DNA of 64,000 nucleotides from Nereocystis luetkeana (lineage: Eukaryota > Sar > Phaeophyceae > Laminariales > Laminariaceae). Of the stretch, positions 25,421 to 37,679 are shown piece after piece. The stretch lies in assembly GCA_031213475.1 (NCBI GenBank), contig JARUPZ010000014.1:5739674-5803673 (forward strand), written 5' to 3'. Below the pieces are notes generated by a model. It did not search any database. It was not told the origin of the DNA and saw only the letters and a program-made list of their open reading frames with translations. Each line of letters begins with the position of its first letter. The first letter of the stretch is position 1. Made by a program: the position numbers and the translations under genes.

Positions 25421-28400
25421 ATGAAGACGGCCATTGAAAAAGCAGCCGTTCTCAGCATGCTCGCTCTCGAGCAAGTCAACGCTACTGACACGGAGTCGCC
25501 GAACGAGCCTATCCCCAAGCCAGAGTGTGATGCCAGCATCCCGGTGTCGATTCGATACTCCTCGGTTTCTTCGTGGCGGTATATTGTGTCAGCAGACATT
25601 AGCAGCCGCGGAAGCTGTGTGACGTTGAATCGAATATTTAAAGAACGGGGAGGCAAGACATTCCTGTACTCCGAGAGCGGCATCAACAGTGACAGCGATA
25701 CAGGGGCATGGCTGCTCACCGAGGAGCTCCTCGTGCAAGACGGCGTTACTCTTCAGGTAGGCAGTTTTCGTCTCGTTTTTTCTTTGTGCTTGTCGCACAG
25801 AACGTGTGCCCCATGTTAGGAGGCGAGTGTTAGCATGTGCGATTGAGCGTCTTCAGCCCACATTGACCGCCTTTGGTATCGCTTAGATACGATGCCGTAT
25901 CTACACAGTGGTTATTGATACATTGGTTGCTCGGGGCTTCGTTTTGATATATACCATCGTTAACCTCACGGGTAGCCAGGAGCCTTCCCTTGCACAACGT
26001 CGACGTACATGCATCCTCAAGACAGACCTTCAAAATTCAGCACACTATTAGTAGCAGTTAACTGAGATGTTGGCGACGACGTGTGGGGTTTATTAAACTG
26101 CCCAACGTCTCTCTAAATATTTATTTCGCTCGTGTGGTGCAAGGAGGATGGTCCGCCCATCTGTGCTTCTTCATATGTGTGGAGTTTGTTTCCGGGCGAA
26201 CAACTAGACCAAGCCTTCCGGTGCATTCACTTCCTCATACCCCTGCTGCTCGGTCATACGCAGGCGCACGGTATCTCGGCTGGTGGCAATTCTGAGGAGC
26301 TTCGTCTCCTCAGTACGAGCAACACCCTCGTTAGCATGCGCGCTCACGGTGGGAGCCTCGGTTTGTCGGGCACCAAGGTACCCACTGCGCGTCGAGTCAT
26401 ACGTACGTTCAGCCGTAGTCACAACCCGTCGAATGTTCGGAGATTGCGTCCCCTGCAACGATTAAGGGTATTATACGGAAAGGTTTTGTCTGGGCAGTAC
26501 TTCTAAGTAATCACCTTCAGCGCCCTTCGTAACCTCGAGAGAATGGCACATGTGTATTTCTAACGGGTCTCACGGTTACATATACACAATGCCTGGCATC
26601 GAAAGACCCTCTTCCGCGCCGTAGGCGCTACCTTACGCATGGACAATAGTCGTATTCGTCACCTTAGCGCTTTCACGATTGTTTTTGACGACGATCATAC
26701 CAACGACCGACGTCACGTAAACCATACATGTGTAGAACGCAAATTCACGATCCGCCAATGCAATGACCCCATATGGGCATTTTGAAAACCTGTTTGACCA
26801 GACGGCGTTCAGCGTATTGACCATCTGCATACGAGAGCTGAAGTGGTTCCGTTGATTATGCTGAAACCCGGCCTGCTTCATCCTCTTGGGATCATTGTAG
26901 GTCGAGTCGCCTCGTCGCGATTAGCGTCGTGGCATGCGCCACCGAAATCACTGAACGGCTTTTACATTGCTTTACGACCTTCGTGCCCCCAACATTTACC
27001 ATCATAGAAACCGCTATCTAGATCAATTTCAAGCTTGTACTGCTCATGTGTCCCACTACCTCGTGTAATGCTGCCCTCTCGCTGCCCACTATCACCCACA
27101 TTATCAGGTTTTCTCGTGGGACACATCCTCAAATGCCCCAGACGAGAACCAACATGATGGTCGGTCATACATCAGCGCTGTTTCGGAGGTCATCACCGAC
27201 GACAGCAAGACAAGCAGGGGCAGAGCCAAGAGGAGTATGGGATAGGCTCGAATGGGCATCTAAGACAGCGGAATGGGTTACCTTGGATACCAAGGGAGCG
27301 AGGGCTACGGCCTGGCGTGGAAGGTGCGATTCGAAAGAAACGCCAGAAGAGAAACAACGACAGCATGATATCTGGATACGCTTTGAAAGAAACCGCGGTC
27401 GGAGATGTCACTGTTGATTACTTTTATCTCTGCAACCAGAATGCCATCATCACTTGTCATGATCTTGTGGTGTCAAACCTGGGCGAACCTGGTGCTGTCA
27501 TTTTACCCGAACATCCGTCTGCAGGCCATCGCAAGTTCAGGGCAGAATACACCGCAGCGGGAACTAACATCCATCCCGGGGTACGCGGACGCCGGCTCAA
27601 TTTTGTTCAGGAAGCCAACCCTGACTGTGTGCGCGCGAAAGTTTGGTTGATCGGAGCATTATTCGATCCCTCTTGTAAACCTCGCGGCTATGCGAGGGTA
27701 ACCGTGCACGTTTTTTATTCCGAAATTCGTTGCAAGCACGTCGGTCGTCGGATACCAATCCACCTTGATCAAGCGCAATGGAAAGCCCGGTCCTCTTAGC
27801 ATACATTCCTCCATTTTCAAACGGCGGTCGAACTCCCTTGGATCAGCCAATTATCTGGCCAGGTCCTTGGGTTCTGCGTGGACAAGAGCAACCGCCAAGT
27901 ATTTCATGGTATCAACGTCTATGGCAACATCTACGGTTTCGACATCCACCACAACAACGTCGGGGTCTACACGTACGGCCACCAGCAGGGAGACTGGAGG
28001 AGGAACAATATGCACGACAACTCGGGGTACGGCTTGGACCCCACGACGACAGCGACTTCTTGACGATCCACGGCACTGAGGTCTACGACAACGGATATCA
28101 CGGCATAATCGCCTCCAAGCGCTGCAACGGGGTGTCCATCCAGGTACGATCTGCCATGCGTGCTGCGTGTTGTATATGTACTACACCATATTGTGGAGGT
28201 CATGGCCAGACGGGATATATGGAATTATACGCGATGCACCCCGGACCACCGACGCCGGCCTCTGCGATCAACCCAAACTCAAGCGATCACGCTACAGGCT
28301 GAATATTTGTTGCGCTCGTCAAGGCTGCAGGCTCACGCAAAGTGGTGCATTGATACCAAAATGATCACCGTGATGCTCCCTGTCCGAACGACGCGATTAT

Positions 28401-29737
28401 CCATGCCGTCCGTCGTTGAAGGAAACGAAGTGTACGGTGGTTCGTCGTTGTCTGCCTGCAACTTTCTTCGCAGGAGCAGCGACGACGCCGTTGTCAAAGG
28501 TGAGCAGCTTATCGCGCATCGAGGCCTACTCCTGGCTATGTTGTACATAAAAACCTTTTGTAATCCGTGCACCTGGACGAGTGTGCGGTGCAGGACACGG
28601 GCAATATAGTACAAAAAATCAAGTCTTCATGCCGCTCAACATGGCCTAGTTCGGTCGGTAGGGAGAGGACTAGCAGACTTGGAGAGAAATATAGGTGCCA
28701 AACCTGAAATCGCAGCAGCTAAATAAGTGTACCTGGCCCAGTAAACATACCAACGGTCACGCGTGTAGCACAGGGCTGAGACAGACGCGGTTGCCCTTCT
28801 ATATAGTCAGACACTGACCACAAAATATGCGCCTAACTCTTAGTCGGAAATGATACTATTGAACTGTGACTCGACGGAATAAGCCTGCACTGCGGGCATA
28901 GCAATTGGCGGTGTGTGTATGCTGGGTGTTCAGTGTACCGGGGAAGTTGTTTTGTTGTATTTATCTCGTTGACCGTACTCGACGACACCCCCTTTCTCTT
29001 GTACGGAAGGCAACTACGTCCACGAAAACGGCGGCGCTGGCCTAGCGATGATGGAGTCGTTTGACGTTAAGGTGTCCCACAACATATTCAAGAACAACTA
29101 GTACGGCGTGAGAATCTCCGTGAGATGCGGCCGGAATTTATTTTCCAAAAACGTCATCAGCGGCTCTACCAAGTGAGAGCACCCTCTACGTTTCTGAACA
29201 GATACCGTGACTATGAAGCGCTTGGACCCCCTGCTTACCATCCACAACGTACAAGGCCGTGCTACATGTCCCCCTCAACCTTGCGCATTATTTATTCAAC
29301 ATGTCGGTGTGATGTCACGCGAACACACGGAAGTAAACGAAAGCTTAAACTCAACGTGATATGTGTTGTTCCTCGCTGCACGGTCCCTTGTTCGTTACCT
29401 GTCCAGATACAACGCCTACTCGTACCTTGGGTCCGACGCGCCCGATGTGGTGGAATCGGGGCAGTCGAAGGACAACTGTTTCCAGGAGAACACCATCATT
29501 GGGGGCATAGAGACTCTCAAGATCATGGATGCCGATGGAACCGAGTTTATCCGGAACTCGTTCGAAGATGCTGTGACCATCCACTTCGATGACTCTACGA
29601 GAACTGTAATGTTAGGCAACACCGGCCTCAACGACGCCAGGCTGAAGCTTCATAACGGTGCTTCGTTCGACAGGCAATCTGAGTATGGCCTCGAGCCTAT
29701 CTACTTATTGTCGGGCGGGATATATCTTAGTTCGTAA
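25421..29737 (+). pseudogene. Mannuronan C5-epimerase pseudogene, copy 3
   Basis: All seven exons are recognisable: 25421-25756, 26264-26377, 27108-27323, 27863-28143, about 28421-28499, 29010-29172, 29407-29737. Exon 1 is intact but three codons shorter than in copies 1 and 2. Exon 3 has two in-frame stops (TAG at 27243-27245, TAA at 27261-27263). Exon 4 has lost one C within 28039-28042, which destroys the DPHD catalytic motif and shifts the frame. The exon 5 acceptor AG has become AA. Exon 6 has a TAG at 29099-29101. The normal TGA is TTA at 29705-29707, so the frame runs on to a TAA at 29735-29737. With this many lesions a functional enzyme is excluded. Confidence 0.9.
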
Positions 29738-30640
29738 AACAGTGCCCCGTACTCCCTCCTTTCTGGAGGAGAATAGGAATTGCATCGATCACTCTTATTT
29801 TGTCCTGCTGTGTGCGTGTAGTGTGTCCGTCTCTTTGGACCAGAGGTGGCGACGTTCGAGGCCGGGGAACGATGCCCGCACCTCTACTCGTGTCGTCTGC
29901 ATGCGACTATGGCTCGACGTTTTCTCTTTTGGTAGTCGTCGGGCATTTGGTCACGGTGCATGTAGATAAGGAACCGCGATGTCATGCGCTTGTTGAGAAT
30001 GGTAGTTTTACATTATCACCCAGCTAACCTAAATCGCGTTGTTGTGGTCTGTGCGATGGTTCGGGTGGTCGGTAGTATCGTTGTGGGTCTCATCCACACA
30101 ACTAAGGCTTGGTGGAATTTGTGAGTAATGTTTGCAGTAGCCTGTCGCTGTGCGTTTCAGGTGGGACCTTGGGGGTCCCCGCTGGAGGTCATTCGTTACG
30201 TATACACCTGTGCTGATTTAGCGGGTTGTTGCTGTACAGCCTTGCAAATTTATTGGGGGCAGGAGGATCAACTATTTATGGTGTTTTTCCATGTTGAAGC
30301 TGATAGATTGCTGGAATACGTAATGTATGAGTACCCTGTGGGGTATATGTGAAACGGATCCGTACGGGATATTTGGAAGGCATAGGCGAAGCGCCAGCGA
30401 AGAGACATCCCCAGAGGGTGCATTGTTGTCTGTCCACTTACGCGTTGTGCTCCGCTGGCAGTAGTTGACATGTACGTTCATGTGTTGTGACTATCGTTCA
30501 CATATTCCTGTAATATTCTGTCTCTCTACCGTGGATCAATTAATGAAAGTATTGGATTGGATGAGGCCTCCTCCGCCTCCTTTCAGATTGCCTTTGTAGT
30601 TGACCGCTGGTCCGGGGCAGAATAGTCTCACCCAAACGTC
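29738..30640. other. 3' flank of copy 3 and junction to the recombinase element
   Basis: 29738 to about 30520 matches the 3' flanks of copies 1 and 2 with many small differences. From about 30520 to 30640 the sequence is unique in the window and leads into the tyrosine-recombinase relic. No gene seen. Confidence 0.5.
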
Positions 30641-32240
30641 TATCACCTGAACTCAGTCCTTACCCGGACCCGCCGCAAAGTCTTTTCGGAACTCCGGCGA
30701 CAACGGTAGCTCGCTAGCCTCGGCGTAGCTCTGGCCACGTTTCTTCTTGCTACCCCGCACTTGTCCACTCGAGGTAGCCTCGATGTAGTACTTTGCAGCT
30801 GACTCTGTCTTCCAGCCACCAATTTTCATGGTCTCGTCCACAGCCGTCCAGGCCAGGATTTTTCTGAGCGAGCCTCCCACTCGAAAGGAGTGCATCGTGA
30901 AGTGGTTCGGCAGGTCTGCCTTTCGCAGATAGCGTTTCGGGTTCCCCGCCATACGGGCCGCGGGGAGAGAGATGGCCCCGTACACCTTCTCCCGTAGCAA
31001 CGGGGAAGAGGTACCCAGTGCTTAAGTCCCACCCAATCCGCTGTGCGGCCGAGATGTACGCCGTGACCGTCCGAAAGGCGCAAATCGCCAGGCAGTCCCG
31101 CCCCGCTAACACCCCGAGCGAGGCCCTCAGCGTCTTGCCAAACTGATAGTTGAAGATCAAACCCTTAGACGCTGGGAGCCTCCAGATGTGGAAACCCATG
31201 GTAGAGGAAATATTGTAACCCCTACGCATAGAATCGAAAGCCAAGGAATACAAGGCGATATATCGGGTCAGCAAAATATGCTCTGCCAGAGAGCTGGCCA
31301 CCTGAGCACGCAACCGCATGCCTCTTAGCAGGTATTTGAGTGTGTGTTCCAGCATGGGCGCCGCGTGATCGACCTGAATCCCGACCTGATTCTGTTTCTC
31401 AGGTACGAAGGTAAGGTACGAAGCTACCAACGGGCTCGAGCACGGACTTCATACCCGGCGGACGGGGTCCCATTCCTCTCTTTGCTCGCTTCATTCATCG
31501 ATATTGTCAGCTTGGACCCAAAACCTTTCGAATATACTCGGCCGCATACCGTTTAGCAAACGAAGACCCCGTCATGCACGTATGGTCGCCCGCGTGGGCC
31601 AGACCGGGGCAAACAGCCCCATGCACCATCTTGGTGCCTTTCCCCTGCGTGTCGAGGAAGCAGAGTAAATTAAAGACATCGTCTGGGGTAGCTGTTAGCC
31701 AACCACGATACCCCGCCGAAACAACGAGCACAAAGGCGTCAAACGAGTCGGCCACCCTAGTCGTTGCCTCCCCACTCAGAGGTGACCCGCCTTGAAGAGG
31801 CTCCCGCCAGTGCCGTTCTCTTGGGAAGAGAACGCCAAATAAATAAAGGGGGACCGTAAGTCTCGAAGAGCGTTTTGAAGACAACCGAAACAGCGAAATA
31901 TTTGCGCGCCACTATGTGATGGCTGCCCGTCCCTGCGCGATAGTAGCGGAAACTTGGGCACCCGTTACCCTTTGGTACGGAAGTCTATAGCCGAGGGCTC
32001 GTACCTCGTCGTCCACAAACCTGGTGAACCTTGACGGGATACGGTTGGAAAACACCGCTCCGGGGAATCGGGCGACGTCATACGGGCCGGCGCTCCACGA
32101 CCCCGGTATTCCCTTAGGAGAAGACCGTGAAGATGATTTGCTCTTTCCCCTGCTACTGTAACACCTCGCGTCTACCAACACCTGATGCTGCACTTGTTGT
32201 TTATGTAGTAGTCGTCGTGTTGCTGTGGTAGGCACAATTC
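30640..32240 (-). mobile_element. Tyrosine-recombinase mobile element (Crypton/DIRS class), decayed
   Basis: Minus-strand fragments in changing frames make up one recombinase-like protein. 32235-31912 and 31884-31507 look like an N-terminal DNA-binding part (contains DDVFNLLCFLDTQGKG). 31430-30750 holds a core with MRRGYNISST (candidate first catalytic Arg near 31223) and FGKTLRASL. 31000-30653 holds TMHSFRVGGSL (the HxxR box, about 30890-30880) and MKIGGWKTESAAKYYIE (candidate nucleophile Tyr near 30788). Frameshifts separate the parts, so it is not active as it stands. Tyrosine-recombinase proteins with HSFRVGG and IGGWKTE boxes are common in stramenopile mobile elements. I see no terminal repeats, so the subclass is open. 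Confidence 0.7.
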
Positions 32241-32524
32241 GATGCGAGTCGACGAGGGAAGAAAATGCTGAAATCTTCTCGCGATAAAAATGAAGGCACG
32301 TACCGTAGCGGGAACGGGGGAGAAGAGCCTGCTATGTGACCCCGGATCGGAGTTACGAGTTGGAAGGACAGAGGGAGGAAGATGTGCGAAGATAATGAAT
32401 GGGATGAGAAGAAAAGAGATAAAAAAGTAGGTGTCTACCGCCGCTATTGCTGTTGTCGTTTATGCTGTTGTTGCCGTTGTTGCTGTTCCCGCACGCGAGA
32501 ACACGACTTGGTGGCGCAGCCCAT

Positions 32525-32563
<39 letters not shown>

Positions 32564-33557
32564 AACCCCGCACTCCTATCATCCCTGATGCTGATTTTGG
32601 TTTGTACGCAGACGTCGTTCCCGTTGTTGCTGTTGTAGGCAGCTTTGGGTCAGTGTCTGCCGCCGCTGCTGCTGCTGCAGCTGTTGTCTATGTTGCTGTT
32701 GCTGTTCCCGCATGTTGTCGACATTCAGCACTAAAAACAAGATACTAATATACCTGGTAGGTACTAATTTCGAGAGTTTTTTGCACACTATAACCAAAAC
32801 AAAAAGGCCATTAATTTTTCTTGATACGAGCTCACACCGAGACAGGGATATAGTACGCGTACTGCCATTTGTGTATGAGCTGCTGCTGCCGTTGTTGTTT
32901 TTTTGCACACTGTAACCAACTTTGTTTTCCGAACAGTTGCCGTTGTTGTTTGCAGCCTGCGTTTTTTTCCACGCCGAGACAGTTGTATACCGCCGCCGCT
33001 GCTGCTGTTGTTCAGACATGATAACAGACAGGAGTTGAGTACACTAACACGTTCCCATTAATTTTGCTGCTGCTCTTTGCGTATGCTTTTGCTATTTTGC
33101 TCATAGAAGTCTACTGCAATTATTTGTTTATGATACCAGTACTGCCTCTACAACTACTACAACTTACGTCTGCCGCCGCCTTTGCCGTCGTTGATTTTGT
33201 TGTCCTTCCCTCCCTTTCCTATTTACCTTTCGTGTTTTCTTCTTTCTAGTACAGCCCACGCCAACGCCTATTTTATGAACTGTCTTAAGGACGTCGTCTC
33301 GGGCTGCCCCTCCGACTCTGCCGTCGCCGTCTCTGCAGCGAAAAACGACGCAAGGATCTGCCAACATCATTCATCGCATCCCATTCCTATTTACTTTTCG
33401 TGCTTCCTGCCTCTACAGCGCACGCCAACGGGGATTTTTCGAAACTGTTTTCAAAGGGTCGTCAACTAAACTCATACCAACTGAAATCTTTGTGTCCAAC
33501 ACGTCTTATGTGTCTCTTTTGTGCTGTCGGTTTGTTGTCTATGATCTATGTTTGCAG
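32241..33557. other. Left edge of the CxxC-gene array, repeat-rich intron-like DNA
   Basis: From about 32480 the sequence matches 37.0-38.68 kb and 41.8-43.6 kb, which lie upstream of the other exon B copies. It contains (CTG)12 at 32527-32562 and scattered CTG/TTG clusters. Open frames here are low-complexity leucine, cysteine, valine or glutamine runs. 32241-32480 has nothing I recognise. Confidence 0.55.
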
Positions 33558-33803
33558 GTCAGGAAGGATTGTGTCTACTGCAAAGGGACTATCAAGGACA
33601 ACGACATCTTGATCGGCCTGTGCAAGCCCTCTTGCACTTCTCGTGCTCCAAGCACTCCAGGAAGCTCTTCATCGCCCACGTCGAGTAAGTTCAGGGCGAA
33701 CGTCACGCGAAGTGCGGCGAATAGGCTCGGCTGGAACTGGAGAAAAGAGCCGCCAAGCGGGAAGGCTGTGTCGGTCGATCTCCTCGGTTTGGAAACGGAA
33801 TAG
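33558..33803 (+). pseudogene. CxxC gene, exon B copy 1 (frameshifted)
   Basis: Follows a good acceptor (TATGTTTGCAG). It reads VRKDCVYCKGTIKDN and then IGLCKP before a one-base loss in the C-run near 33627 shifts the frame relative to copy 3, whose continuation is PLHFSGSKRFKKLF. The CVYC pair could bind a metal, but no family is recognised. Treated as a broken copy. Confidence 0.5.
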
Positions 33804-34108
33804 ATCTTCGTAGAGCCTGTTCTCGTGACTATCATGATCTTCCGCCAGAGCACCATACACAGTTGATCTGCCTTTGGTCTGCGCGTGGGGTCTGAATATA
33901 GAGGTGTTCGCGGGCGTTTCGTTGCAGGGTGCGCCTGCGTCTACAATATTTCAATACTTTTAGCAAACATCCGTTGTGTGTTTATTTTAACGTCTGTCAG
34001 CGGGTACTTTGAGTTCAAGCGTGGGGAGCGGACTGGTTCCTTGTTTTCAAGGGGGTTTCTTCACCTAAGGAGAGTGTCAGGTTTTGTATCGCCTCCATCA
34101 AGCTAGTG

Positions 34109-34126
34109 CCTTGGCGAGTGCCAAGG
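34109..34126. other. Conserved perfect hairpin (array unit 1)
   Basis: CCTTGGC, loop GAGT, GCCAAGG: a perfect 7-base stem. It is identical in all three array units (also 39251-39268 and 44179-44196), about 500-600 bases after each exon B start, although the surrounding DNA has drifted. A role in RNA processing is only a guess. Confidence 0.4.
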
Positions 34127-34129
34127 TCT

Positions 34130-35299
34130 AATTGACTTTCTTGCATCCCCTTTGGGTGCTGTGAACAGCGAAGGATCCTGTTTTTTTCGATCTGCCTTGG
34201 GTGTTTGTCAGGGTGCTGATTCCGTTGTTAGTAGTGACATTCGCGTTTGCGAGGGAATTCTGGCAACGATTCACGTCGCTTCGAGTTTTTTCAGTTTCAC
34301 GCCGGCCCCGGGCCCACTGCTAGGCTTCGTTCAAGAATGTTTTCCTTGAGGAATTACTGTGGTCGTTGATTTGGGCGTCCGCCAAAGGTTTCGTTCGTTG
34401 TCCAACCGTTAGGTGTCGCAGGACATGTGTCTACTGGCGCTGCGGTTCGTCGAACAAGTGCTTACTGTCGTAGTTCCATATCACGCTCATGTCGCCTCCA
34501 TGTCTCATTACAACTGTAGTACATACTTTCTACGTGCTTTTTCGGTCGTTACAACTGCCCTCTTGCGTCACCCTCATCTGCACGTTCCACTACTGTTTTC
34601 CTTTCACTAATACATATTTGGTGGTTAACAGGTACATTTAAGCTATGGCCTCAACTGCAGCACACAACTGCATTTGGTGGAATAGTTTAAACCTACCCAC
34701 CAAATACGTACTTCGGTAGGAGTCTTCTTACACGCTACGCTCATGCCACCCCGAAGGAAGGACTTGTATATATATAATATATAAACAAAACTAAAAAAAT
34801 CGTTTTCTCTGGTCGGTCGCCGTGGGGGCGTTTCGGTGGCCTTTCGCAACATCGTCAGCCCTAATTCGCGAGAGCTTTGTACTATTCGCGAGTGGAGGGA
34901 CTTTTCGGGAACAGCTTGCACAGGACTGCCGTTGATCTCAGCTGCTTTGGCCCGACGCGACCGGCTATAAGACGGCATGCATACGATAGTAGACCGATTT
35001 TTTTTCTATTTTGTTCCGGAATAGTTTCAACACAGGACTACGGCGCTGGTCATTGGATTATTGGCGTGCGTGGAGACATGTAGACAGCATACGACGGGCG
35101 TCACGCTGGTGTTGCCTCTTCGTATAGCGCTTGGCCAGTTGGCCTCCTGCTGGCGTTGCTCCTGCTCGTGCCGCTCCTGCTCGTGCCGCTCGTGCTCGTG
35201 CCGCTCCTTCTGGTGCTGCTCCTGCTGGTGCTGCTTTTGCTCTCGCTGCTTCTGTTGATACCGGGTGCTCCTCCCGCTGGTGCTGCTCCTGCCTGGTAG
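34130..35299. other. Array spacer between exon B copy 1 and exon A copy 1
   Basis: Conserved with 39270-40427, and for the first 740 bases with 44200-44876, but open frames such as that at 34152-34349 diverge in frame and sequence between units. A 15-base minisatellite at about 35150-35260 (CTCCTGCTCGTGCCG-like) has fewer repeats in the next unit (about 40300-40352). No supported gene. Confidence 0.45.
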
Positions 35300-35667
35300 A
35301 TGGCATCGCCTGCTCCTGGTGGTGTTGCTTCTACAGAGTGGACTGCACTTTTTCCTGCTGCCGATATTAAAGATTCTGCCTTCAATACACCTCTGCCTCG
35401 CCCTCTTCTGGCGGATCTTGGAAGCCCATTTCGACCAGACCCCCCCTGTCCAAGTCAGTGCTCAATCCCACTGTAAAGTGCAACCGCTGCATCTCCCAGC
35501 TATATGATTGAGACAGAACTTTGGAGGCAATGTCTATCTTGCGACCGGCGACCACGACACCTGCCCCGACAGCGGGATAATCTTGAAGTGGCCCAAAGAC
35601 TGTGAATTATGCGCCAGGCCTATCGACGTCCGCACCGTGTCCTTCACGCTCGAGGCAGGAGGTGGCG
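35300..35667 (+). pseudogene. CxxC gene, exon A copy 1
   Basis: A start at 35300 gives MASPAPGGVASTEWTALFPA and runs to a stop near 35480. A second frame then carries FGGNVYLATGDHD, GIILKWPKDCELCARPIDV and RTVSFTLEAGGG up to a donor (GCG then GTGAGT, 35668). A third frame holds a further pair, VKCNRC. The parts need a frameshift or an unseen small intron to join. The donor phase (1) does not match the acceptor phase (0) of exon B, so direct A-B splicing is not supported. Protein family not recognised; paired cysteines suggest metal binding. Confidence 0.45.
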
Positions 35668-35757
35668 GTGAGTTGTGTTCTGTGGTTCTCCGTTGCTGTT
35701 GTTGGTGTTGTTGTGTGCTACCTATTCATACCGCCGCGGCTTCTGCTGTTGTTTATT

Positions 35758-35849
<92 letters not shown>
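35758..35849 (+). repeat. (TTG)n microsatellite, about 31 repeats
   Basis: Uninterrupted TTG tract, 90 bases after the exon A donor. Long valine, leucine and cysteine reading frames across it are artefacts of the repeat. Confidence 0.95.
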
Positions 35850-35850
<1 letters not shown>

Positions 35851-36392
35851 TTGTTTGTCGCCCACGTCTACCGCCGCGGCTGCTGTTGTTTAGTTTTTTT
35901 CACACTGCTTGCAATTATTGGTATTATTAATATTATATACGAGAACAAGACTTGGTGGCGCAGCCCATTGCTGCTGCTACTGCTGCTGCAAAGTTTCCTG
36001 ATGTTGTTACCCTGCGCCCCTACCGCTCCTGATGCTGCTTTTCTCGTTTCAGGTTGGTTTATGTAGTCGTCGTTCACGTTGTTGCTGTTTTAGGGACCTT
36101 TGAGTCAGCATCTACTGCTGCTGCTGCTGCTGTTAGTGTTGTTGTTGACGTTGATGTTTCCGCATGTGGTCGACCTCCACAGTCCAGGACTGAATCTACA
36201 ACCAAGATGTTTTTGCCTTCGTGTTTGTTATAGTACGCGTATGCGCTGCTGTTGCCGCTGCTGCTGCCGTTGTTCTGTACAGCCTGCGTTCCTTTCCACA
36301 CCGAGGCAGGTGTCTACCTTCGCTGTTGCTGCTGTTGTTTACCTGGTATGCTGTTTGTTGGTGGTGTTGCTGTTCCCGCACGTAGTCGACCT

Positions 36393-36800
36393 TTATAGGA
36401 CTAAATCCAGGACAAAAAACGTACCAGGTACTAAAATATTATTGCCATTTGTTTATGCACTCCCCCCTCCTTGCCCGCTCGTCTCTATTTGCTTTTGAGC
36501 TGCTGCTCTGCTGCTGTTGTTGTTTATGCTGTTGTTGTTGTTGTCGTCGTCGTTGCTGTGTTCTGCCCCGGCAGCGGAATAATCTTGAAGTGGCCCAAAG
36601 ACTGTGAACTGTGCGCCAGGCCTATCGACGTCCGCACCGTGTCCTTCACGCTCGAGGCAGGAGGTGGCGGTGAGTTGTGTTATGTGCTTCTCTGTTGCTG
36701 TTGTTGGTGTAGATTGTTTGCTACCTATTTATACCACCGGGGCTGCTGTTGTTGTTGTTGTTGTTGTTGTTGTTGCTGTTGCTGTTGTTGTTTGTCGACC
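36393..36800 (+). repeat. Local duplication with partial exon A and TTG tract
   Basis: An exon A fragment, 36563-36669 (SGIILKWPKDCELCARPI to the GTGAGT donor), sits abruptly after a TTG/TCG run and is followed by a second, interrupted TTG tract (36747-36791). The flanking CGACCTTTA and ACTAAATCCAGGACAAAAAA at about 36390 recurs at about 36797. The equivalent place in the next unit (about 41545) has one copy of that flank and no exon A fragment, so this is a unit-specific duplication. Confidence 0.65.
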
Positions 36801-37679
36801 TTTAGCACTAAATCCAAGACAAAAAACGTACCCGGTACTAAGAATGACATTTGTTTATGCGCTACTGCGCCTACTGCCATTTGCTTTTGTGCTTCTGCTG
36901 CCGCTGCCGCTGCTACTGCCGTTGTTGTTTGCTGCCTGCGTTCGTTTCCCCAACAGTGTCTACCGCCGCTGCTGCTGTTGTTGTTTAAGCTGCTGCTTCT
37001 TTTCCTGCTGCTGTAACCCCGCGCGCCTATCATCCCTGGTGCTGATTTTACTGTGTACGCAGGCGTCGTTCGCGTTGTTGCTGTTGTACGCAGCTTTGAG
37101 TCTGTGTCTGCCGCCGCTGCTGCTGCTGCAGCTGTTGTCTGGGTTGTTGCTGTTCCCGCATGCTGTCGACCTTCAGCACTAAATACAAGACACAAATACA
37201 TACCAGGTACTACAGTAATTTCGAGTTTTGTCTTGCACACTACAGCAGTAAGTGCGTATAACAAAAAAAAATGGCCATTTTTCTTTTCTTGATACGAGCT
37301 CACACCGAGACAGGGGTATAGTACGCGTACTGCCATTTGTATATGCGCTGCTGCTGCCGTTGTTTCTGTTTTGCACACTATAACCAAATTCTTTTCCCGA
37401 AAAGTTGCCGTTGTTGTTCGCAGCCTTTGTTTCTTTCCACTCCGAGACAGTTGTCTACCGGCGCTGCTGCTGTTGTTGACACGGTAACAGACAGGTGTTG
37501 AGTACACTAACACGTTTCCATGTTTTATGCTGCTGCCGACTCTGCCGCCGCCGTCTCTGCCGCGAACAAAGACGTAAGGGTTTGCCAACATCATTCATCG
37601 CATCTCATTCCTATTTCCCTTTAGTGCTTTCTGCCTGAACAGCGCACGCCAACGCGTATTTTCGAAACTGTTTTTCAAG
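36800..37679. other. Repeat-rich intron-like segment of array unit 2
   Basis: Matches 41.56-42.60 kb. CTG/TTG clusters throughout; no credible coding sequence. Confidence 0.5.

Larger units (their letters stand above)
22150..30520 (+). repeat. Tandem epimerase unit 3 (3'-truncated)
   Basis: Third head-to-tail unit. It begins with the same TTAGCATGACTCACGTGG motif. Homology to units 1 and 2 stops near 30515-30520 (about 7.87 kb in unit 1 coordinates), so the distal 3' flank is missing. It is the most divergent of the three. Confidence 0.7.

Noticed and set aside
35150..35260. 15-base minisatellite as an alanine/arginine-rich protein domain
   Set aside because: Open in several frames on both strands and reduced in the next unit. 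Behaves as a satellite, not a coding domain.
35602..36066. Long open frames of valine, leucine, cysteine, asparagine or threonine runs
   Set aside because: They are translations of TTG/CAA tracts in different frames. The frames open through repeat length only, and no conserved flanking protein exists. The same applies at 36471-37182, 40803-41252 and 41552-41919.
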